DNA of 10,793 nucleotides from Sulfitobacter sp. (GTDB taxonomy: Bacteria > Pseudomonadota > Alphaproteobacteria > Rhodobacterales > Rhodobacteraceae): NCBI GenBank assembly GCA_026421135.1, contig JAPKCR010000028.1:1-10793 (forward strand). The letters run 5' to 3'. The translations under genes were made by a program, and so were the position numbers. Positions 8,051 through 10,793 of the stretch are shown here, piece after piece. Within the stretch, counting starts at the first letter, position 1. Every line of letters begins with the position of its first letter. A model generated the notes under the pieces. The model saw nothing but the letters and a program-made list of their open reading frames with translations, was not told the origin of the DNA and did no database searches.

Positions 8051-9107
8051 CCCCCGAGCAGGCCCGCGCAAATCCTTCAAAAAATTCCCCAAATTTTGGG
8101 CTGGACTGTTCTGCCGCCTCAATCACCGTTTGCTCGGCTTCGCTTAGTTCCGGCAACAAGCTAAGCCGCATGCGTGACCAGTCCGCCAACCGCTTTGGGC
8201 CTAGCTCAAACAAACCTTCTGACAACCGGCGCAATGCGCCTTGCCCCACCATTGCGCCGTGAATGGTCACCTGCCCCGTCGGTACAGCATGGCCAAATGC
8301 GCGGCGTCCGGTCATTTGGGCCAACCAGCCCGTGACAAGATACCCGTGATAAGCGTCTCCGGCGTGGGCCTGTGAACCGCCCGCAAAACTGCAGGCCTCA
8401 TGGGCCGCGACCACCAGACGTTCCCAGATCGGGCTGGGGGTTACGCCTGCAAGACGCAGTGCCGCACAGATTTCAGCCAGCAGATCACTGTCCTGATCCA
8501 GAAACGCCAGCAGACCGGCATATTCGAGACTGGTCAGTACCTCTGGGGCCACAGCGGGGTCGCGCTGGCCATAGTCACTCAGATAGAAAATAATATGGGC
8601 CAGCTCATAGGCCGCCTTTTTGTTGGGCAAGGCAAAGGTTTCAGACCGGGCGATAAACCGATGCAATCGCTCAGCAAGTTCAGTCCCCTGCTGTTGCCCC
8701 TTAACACCGCGCCGTGCCAACAGCCGCGCGGCCTCACCCCTTTGTAAATCTGACAGCTCCGCCTCGGGCAGCCCTTGCCGCGCGACCCAATCGCAAAGCG
8801 CCTCTCCCTGAGTGCCGCCTGCGCCCAGATCCTCAAGGTCCAGACAGATCGACAGAAAGAACCGATAGTACTGCGGGAAAAATTCAAGCTGCACGCGGAT
8901 GTCATCATAAAATGATGCATAGGGTGCCAGTGCAGCATCCTGAATTTCAGTCGACATGCTAGCCAAAATGCCCAGCCACTCGGCATTTTCTTTCAGCCAA
9001 AATACATCCCCCCGCGCCCGCCTGTGATCGGCAAACATAGAACTTAGCGCTACAAATCCGGAGGCGTTAACCTTGTCCGGCGGTACAAAAGAAAGAATAT
9101 TCGACAT
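8031..9107 (-). CDS. unknown, probably all-helical protein (358 aa), partner gene of the repeat peptide
   Basis: I cannot name the family. The protein is 358 residues, soluble, with no signal peptide or transmembrane segment. It seems helical throughout, with alternating Leu/Ala-rich helices. Notable stretches are FYDDIRVQLEFFPQYYRFFLSICLDLEDLG (about 66-95, aromatic-rich), KKAAYELAHIIFYLSDYG (163-180), and a His-containing segment near 236-256 (AHEACSF, then AHAGDAYHGYLVTGW). Cysteines are few and form no Fe-S or zinc motif. I see no radical-SAM, YcaO, LanM, ATP-grasp or kinase signature. The ATG at 9107 was chosen over an upstream one at 9155 because GGAGG lies 6 nt before it and the extension runs through the intercistronic hairpin. 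It follows the repeat-peptide gene by 63 bp on the same strand, so co-transcription is likely. A role in modifying, binding or exporting the peptide is inferred from position only. Confidence 0.8.
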   Translation of the reverse strand: MSNILSFVPPDKVNASGFVALSSMFADHRRARGDVFWLKENAEWLGILASMSTEIQDAALAPYASFYDDIRVQLEFFPQYYRFFLSICLDLEDLGAGGTQGEALCDWVARQGLPEAELSDLQRGEAARLLARRGVKGQQQGTELAERLHRFIARSETFALPNKKAAYELAHIIFYLSDYGQRDPAVAPEVLTSLEYAGLLAFLDQDSDLLAEICAALRLAGVTPSPIWERLVVAAHEACSFAGGSQAHAGDAYHGYLVTGWLAQMTGRRAFGHAVPTGQVTIHGAMVGQGALRRLSEGLFELGPKRLADWSRMRLSLLPELSEAEQTVIEAAEQSSPKFGEFFEGFARACSGEMASLT

Positions 9108-9110
9108 GGG

Positions 9111-9123
9111 CTGCCTCCGGCAG
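9111..9123 (-). promoter_or_regulatory. hairpin enclosing the Shine-Dalgarno of the 358-aa gene
   Basis: On the minus-strand message CTGCC-GGA-GGCAG forms a 5-bp stem with a 3-nt loop. The Shine-Dalgarno GGAGG occupies the loop and the start of the 3' arm, and the ATG follows 3 nt after the stem. Translation of the second gene may therefore be held down unless ribosomes or a factor open the stem. This is a structural reading by eye, not an energy calculation. Confidence 0.45.
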
Positions 9124-9153
9124 GATTCTGCGCCGATCTTCGGGCGCAGAATC
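9124..9153 (-). promoter_or_regulatory. 11-bp perfect intercistronic hairpin
   Basis: Arms 9124-9134 (GATTCTGCGCC) and 9143-9153 (GGCGCAGAATC) are perfect inverse complements around an 8-nt loop. The hairpin lies 17 bp after the stop of the repeat-peptide gene and just before the Shine-Dalgarno of the next gene. On the sense (minus) strand no T-run follows, so it is more likely an mRNA-stability, processing or partial-attenuation element than a full intrinsic terminator. Such hairpins often raise expression of a small upstream gene over the gene behind it. Confidence 0.6.
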
Positions 9154-9170
9154 AAATTTAAGATTTGAAA

Positions 9171-9578
9171 TTAGCAGCTTGTTGTAAACATCTCGACCAG
9201 ATGTCCCGATGTCATATCCGCACCGGACGGGGCGCAGCTGGTGGTAAACAGCTCGACTTGGTGTCCCGATTTCATATCGGTACCAGAAGGAGCGCAGCTG
9301 GTGGTAAACAGCTCAACCAGATGTCCCGATTTCATATCGGTATCAGACGGGGCGCAGCTTGTGGTAAACAGCTCGACCAGATGCCCGGAATTCATATCGG
9401 CTCCAGACGGGGCGCAGCTTGTGGTGTACAGTTCAGTGCCCCCACCGATCGCCATTTCAGCGGGTCCCGAACTGGATCCGGTCGTGAACAGGTCTGTTCC
9501 AAACCCAGCATGGATCGAGGTCAGTGATGACGGGGCGACCGAGGAAAGTGTGTCTTCGACATAGGAAAGTGCAGTCAT
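9171..9578 (-). CDS. cysteine-containing tandem-repeat peptide (135 aa), candidate multi-core precursor
   Basis: Not a family I can name. The first about 29 residues (MTALSYVEDTLSSVAPSSLT then SIHAGFGTD) look leader-like, without signal peptide or membrane segment. From residue 30 the protein is built of 20-residue units: one degenerate unit (30-49, Ser in place of Cys), four full units (50-69, 70-89, 90-109, 110-129) and a 6-residue partial unit ending the protein. Each full unit reads L-F/Y-T-T-S-C-A-P-S-G/D, then A/T-D-M-x-S-G-H-L/Q-V-E. Cysteines stand at 55, 75, 95, 115 and 135, the last being the C-terminal residue. Met (62, 82, 102, 122) and His (66, 86, 106, 126) recur in register. 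The ATG at 9578 has AAGGA 7 nt upstream; the longer frame to 9632 lacks support. It is followed by a hairpin and the 358-aa gene. A RiPP-type precursor with repeated cores or a soft-metal-binding peptide are the main readings. Confidence 0.85.
   Translation of the reverse strand: MTALSYVEDTLSSVAPSSLTSIHAGFGTDLFTTGSSSGPAEMAIGGGTELYTTSCAPSGADMNSGHLVELFTTSCAPSDTDMKSGHLVELFTTSCAPSGTDMKSGHQVELFTTSCAPSGADMTSGHLVEMFTTSC
9174..9491 (-). repeat. 60-bp coding tandem repeat, about 5.3 copies
   Basis: Period is exactly 60 bp. Copies in coding order are 9432-9491 (divergent), 9372-9431, 9312-9371, 9252-9311, 9192-9251, and 9174-9191 (first 18 bp of a unit only). The five inner copies share long near-identical blocks such as GGTAAACAGCTC and ATTTCATATCGG on the plus strand. 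Differences are both silent and amino-acid changing. The period equals 20 codons, so copy number can change without a frameshift. Confidence 0.95.
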
Positions 9579-9589
9579 TGTGATGTCCT

Positions 9590-9655
9590 TTTCGAGGTTA
9601 AATTCTAGGGCAATTGCGACCAGTGGTTGCAATTACCAATCAATTAATCTCGAAA
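9590..9655 (-). promoter_or_regulatory. nested dyad / structured leader upstream of the repeat-peptide gene
   Basis: Two inverted repeats share practically the same centre (about 9623). The outer arms 9590-9603 and 9642-9655 match at 12 of 14 positions (TTTCGAG, one mismatch, TTAA, one mismatch, T). The inner arms 9612-9622 and 9624-9634 match at 10 of 11 (AATTGC, one mismatch, ACCA), and on the sense RNA extend outward by a G-U and two G-C pairs. The message could fold into one long hairpin whose base touches the Shine-Dalgarno AAGGA (9586-9590). As DNA it could be a double operator. Confidence 0.55.
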
Positions 9656-9699
9656 GTAGTTACTCATGCGTTAATTTCGCCCATGCCGTGAATTGCCTA

Positions 9700-9726
9700 A
9701 AGTTATCCACATATCTGGCCCGTCAA
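9700..9726 (-). promoter_or_regulatory. weak candidate promoter for the repeat-peptide unit
   Basis: Read on the minus strand, TTGACG (9726 to 9721) is a good -35; the best -10 downstream, TAACTT (9705 to 9700), is poor and the spacing is 15 bp. Transcription from here would include the whole 9590-9655 dyad in the leader. An alternative -10, TAGAAT (9607 to 9602), with TTGCAA 19 bp before it, would instead place the inner palindrome across the promoter and give a leader of under 20 nt. I cannot decide between them. Confidence 0.25.
9703..9711 (+). promoter_or_regulatory. DnaA box (perfect consensus)
   Basis: TTATCCACA matches the classical high-affinity DnaA box exactly. A one-mismatch copy, CTATCCACA, lies in the same orientation at 9780-9788. 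Both lie in the AT-rich interval between the repeat-peptide gene and xth; the perfect box overlaps the weak candidate promoter of the peptide unit. No cluster of boxes or dnaA/dnaN neighbours is seen, so this is not an argument for a replication origin. Confidence 0.4.
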
Positions 9727-9818
9727 AATATGAGTAGAGCCATTTGAAAACATCCGGAAAAACCGAGAATGTCAGAATTCTATCCACATTCATTCTTGAG
9801 AAGCCAGAACACAGAATA

Positions 9819-9836
9819 TTTGTGCAATGCCACAAA
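9819..9836. promoter_or_regulatory. 18-bp inverted repeat upstream of xth, possible operator
   Basis: TTTGTG (9819-9824) and CACAAA (9831-9836) form perfect 6-bp arms around 6 bp. The form is that of a dimeric regulator site, about 110 bp before the xth start, but it does not match the CRP/FNR consensus TGTGA-N6-TCACA in register. The remainder of the 366-bp interval 9579-9944 is AT-rich and shows no convincing reading frame or tRNA. Confidence 0.25.
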
Positions 9837-9944
9837 ATTGGTCCGAATCAGGCACACTTTTAAGGTTATTTTAACGCGCGCTACCCTTGCCCCATTGCGC
9901 GGGATACGCGATAGCTGCGGGCTATACTTGCTTGGGGGCCAGCA

Positions 9945-10754
9945 ATGAAAATCGCAACTTTCAACATAAACGGGATCAAGGCGCGTATCGACGGCCTGCC
10001 ACAGTGGCTGGATGAGGCGCAGCCTGATGTCGTGATCCTGCAAGAGATCAAGTCGGTCGATGAAAACTTTCCGCGCGAGATATTCGAGGATCGCGGATAT
10101 AATGTGGAGACCCACGGGCAAAAGTCGTTCAACGGGGTCGCGATCCTTTCAAAGCTGCCGCTCGAAGACGTGACGCGGGGCCTGCCGGGCGATGAGAACG
10201 ACGATCAGGCCCGCTATATCGAAGCGTCTGTGATGGGTGACAACCAAGCCATCCGCATCTGTGGTCTGTACCTTCCCAACGGCAATCCGGTTGAATTGGA
10301 CAGCGCGGGGGCCCCTGTCGAGGGCGGCAAATATGCCTACAAGCTGGCATGGATGCAGCGCCTGCAAAACCGCGCCAGCGCATTGTTGGCCGAAGAGACG
10401 CCGTTTCTGATGACTGGAGATTTTAATATCATACCGCAGGCTGAAGATGCCGCGAACCCGGCAGCTTGGCGTGAGGACGCCCTGTTTCGTCCGGAATCGC
10501 GCGCTGCGTGGCGGAGCCTGCTTGCTCTTGGTCTGACCGAAGCATTTCGCGCCCGGGTTCAAGGTCCGGGACACTATAGTTTTTGGGATTACCAAGCCGG
10601 AGCATGGAACCGGAACAATGGTATCCGCATCGACCACTTCCTGCTCAGCCCCGCCTGTGCGGACATGCTCCGCGATTGTCAGATCGACAAGGATATACGC
10701 GGACGGGAAAAGCCTTCGGATCATGTCCCGGTTTGGGTTGATTTGGAATTTTAG
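9945..10754 (+). CDS. xth: exodeoxyribonuclease III
   Basis: A 269-residue AP endonuclease / 3'-5' exonuclease of the XthA family, acting in base-excision repair. All catalytic motifs are visible: FNINGIKAR (N7), ILQEIK (metal-binding E34), LYLPNG (Y109), LMTGDFNI (D159, N161), IRIDHFLLS (D230) and the C-terminal KPSDHVPVW (D259, H260). Length matches the family. The ATG at 9945 is preceded by GGGGG at 9934-9938 with 6-nt spacing, an unusual but workable ribosome site. TATACT at 9923-9928 resembles a -10 but is too close to the ribosome site to be convincing. It diverges from the repeat-peptide unit. No T-rich hairpin follows the stop within the window. Confidence 0.96.
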   Translation: MKIATFNINGIKARIDGLPQWLDEAQPDVVILQEIKSVDENFPREIFEDRGYNVETHGQKSFNGVAILSKLPLEDVTRGLPGDENDDQARYIEASVMGDNQAIRICGLYLPNGNPVELDSAGAPVEGGKYAYKLAWMQRLQNRASALLAEETPFLMTGDFNIIPQAEDAANPAAWREDALFRPESRAAWRSLLALGLTEAFRARVQGPGHYSFWDYQAGAWNRNNGIRIDHFLLSPACADMLRDCQIDKDIRGREKPSDHVPVWVDLEF

Positions 10755-10793
10755 GCCAATTTTCAAGCGCGGCGGTTTCGGATCACGTCCATT

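Noticed and set aside
8031..9155. Longer start for the 358-aa gene at 9155
   Set aside because: The extra 16 codons run through the perfect intercistronic hairpin, and the internal ATG at 9107 has GGAGG at ideal spacing.
9174..9491. CRISPR-like or other non-coding repeat array
   Set aside because: The 60-bp period has no unique spacers, divides into 20 codons, and keeps one open minus-strand frame with a good ribosome site, so it is a coding repeat.
9165..9564. Plus-strand open frames of about 107-120 codons over the repeat region
   Set aside because: They are antisense to the repeat gene; a 60-bp repeat without stops in one unit automatically stays open in other frames. No ribosome site or family resemblance is seen.
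10763..10793. End of a further minus-strand gene (tail reading ...RNRRA, TGA at 10763-10765) at the window edge
   Set aside because: Only about nine codons are visible; the frame is open to the edge but this is too short to support a call.

Overview
The window looks like a chromosomal stretch of a marine alphaproteobacterium of the Rhodobacterales, roseobacter-like. The basis is the long, alphaproteobacterial form of dCTP deaminase, the tight dgt-argS-SPOR-nagZ-scpA-scpB gene string, moderate GC with C/G-ending codons, and the protein sequences themselves. This placement is inference from recognition; no search was run. No tRNA, rRNA, insertion sequence or CRISPR array is visible.

Layout. 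Positions 1-735 (+) hold the 3' part of a dCTP deaminase gene. Convergent to it is a long co-directional minus-strand block, read from 7570 down to 806: dgt (dGTPase-like HD hydrolase), argS, a membrane-anchored SPOR-domain protein, nagZ, scpA, scpB, and a small basic protein of unknown function. SPOR-nagZ, nagZ-scpA and scpA-scpB overlap by 1, 8 and 8 bp, so translation is probably coupled. The block combines nucleotide-pool control, translation, peptidoglycan binding and recycling, and chromosome condensation. Diverging from dgt at 7655 (+) is an A-type iron-sulfur carrier (ErpA/IscA type). At the far end, 9945-10754 (+), is exonuclease III (xth).

Between the Fe-S carrier and xth lies the accessory part, and the most interesting one: a two-gene minus-strand unit. 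The upstream gene (9171-9578) encodes a 135-residue peptide. After about 29 leader-like residues it consists of 20-residue tandem repeats carrying the motif L-F/Y-T-T-S-C-A-P-S, with five cysteines exactly 20 residues apart, the last being the C-terminal residue. The downstream gene (8031-9107) encodes a 358-residue, probably all-helical soluble protein that I cannot assign to a family. The pair resembles a multi-core RiPP precursor with a candidate partner enzyme. The repeats also each carry one Cys, one Met and one His, so a soft-metal-binding peptide is an alternative.

The unit has rich non-coding structure. A 66-nt nested dyad ends at the Shine-Dalgarno of the peptide gene. An 11-bp perfect hairpin sits between the two genes. 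A small hairpin then encloses the Shine-Dalgarno of the second gene. A 9-bp hairpin lies at the convergence with the Fe-S carrier. The AT-rich interval upstream (9579-9944) also contains a perfect DnaA box and a 6-bp-arm inverted repeat. The rest of the window is ordinary housekeeping sequence.
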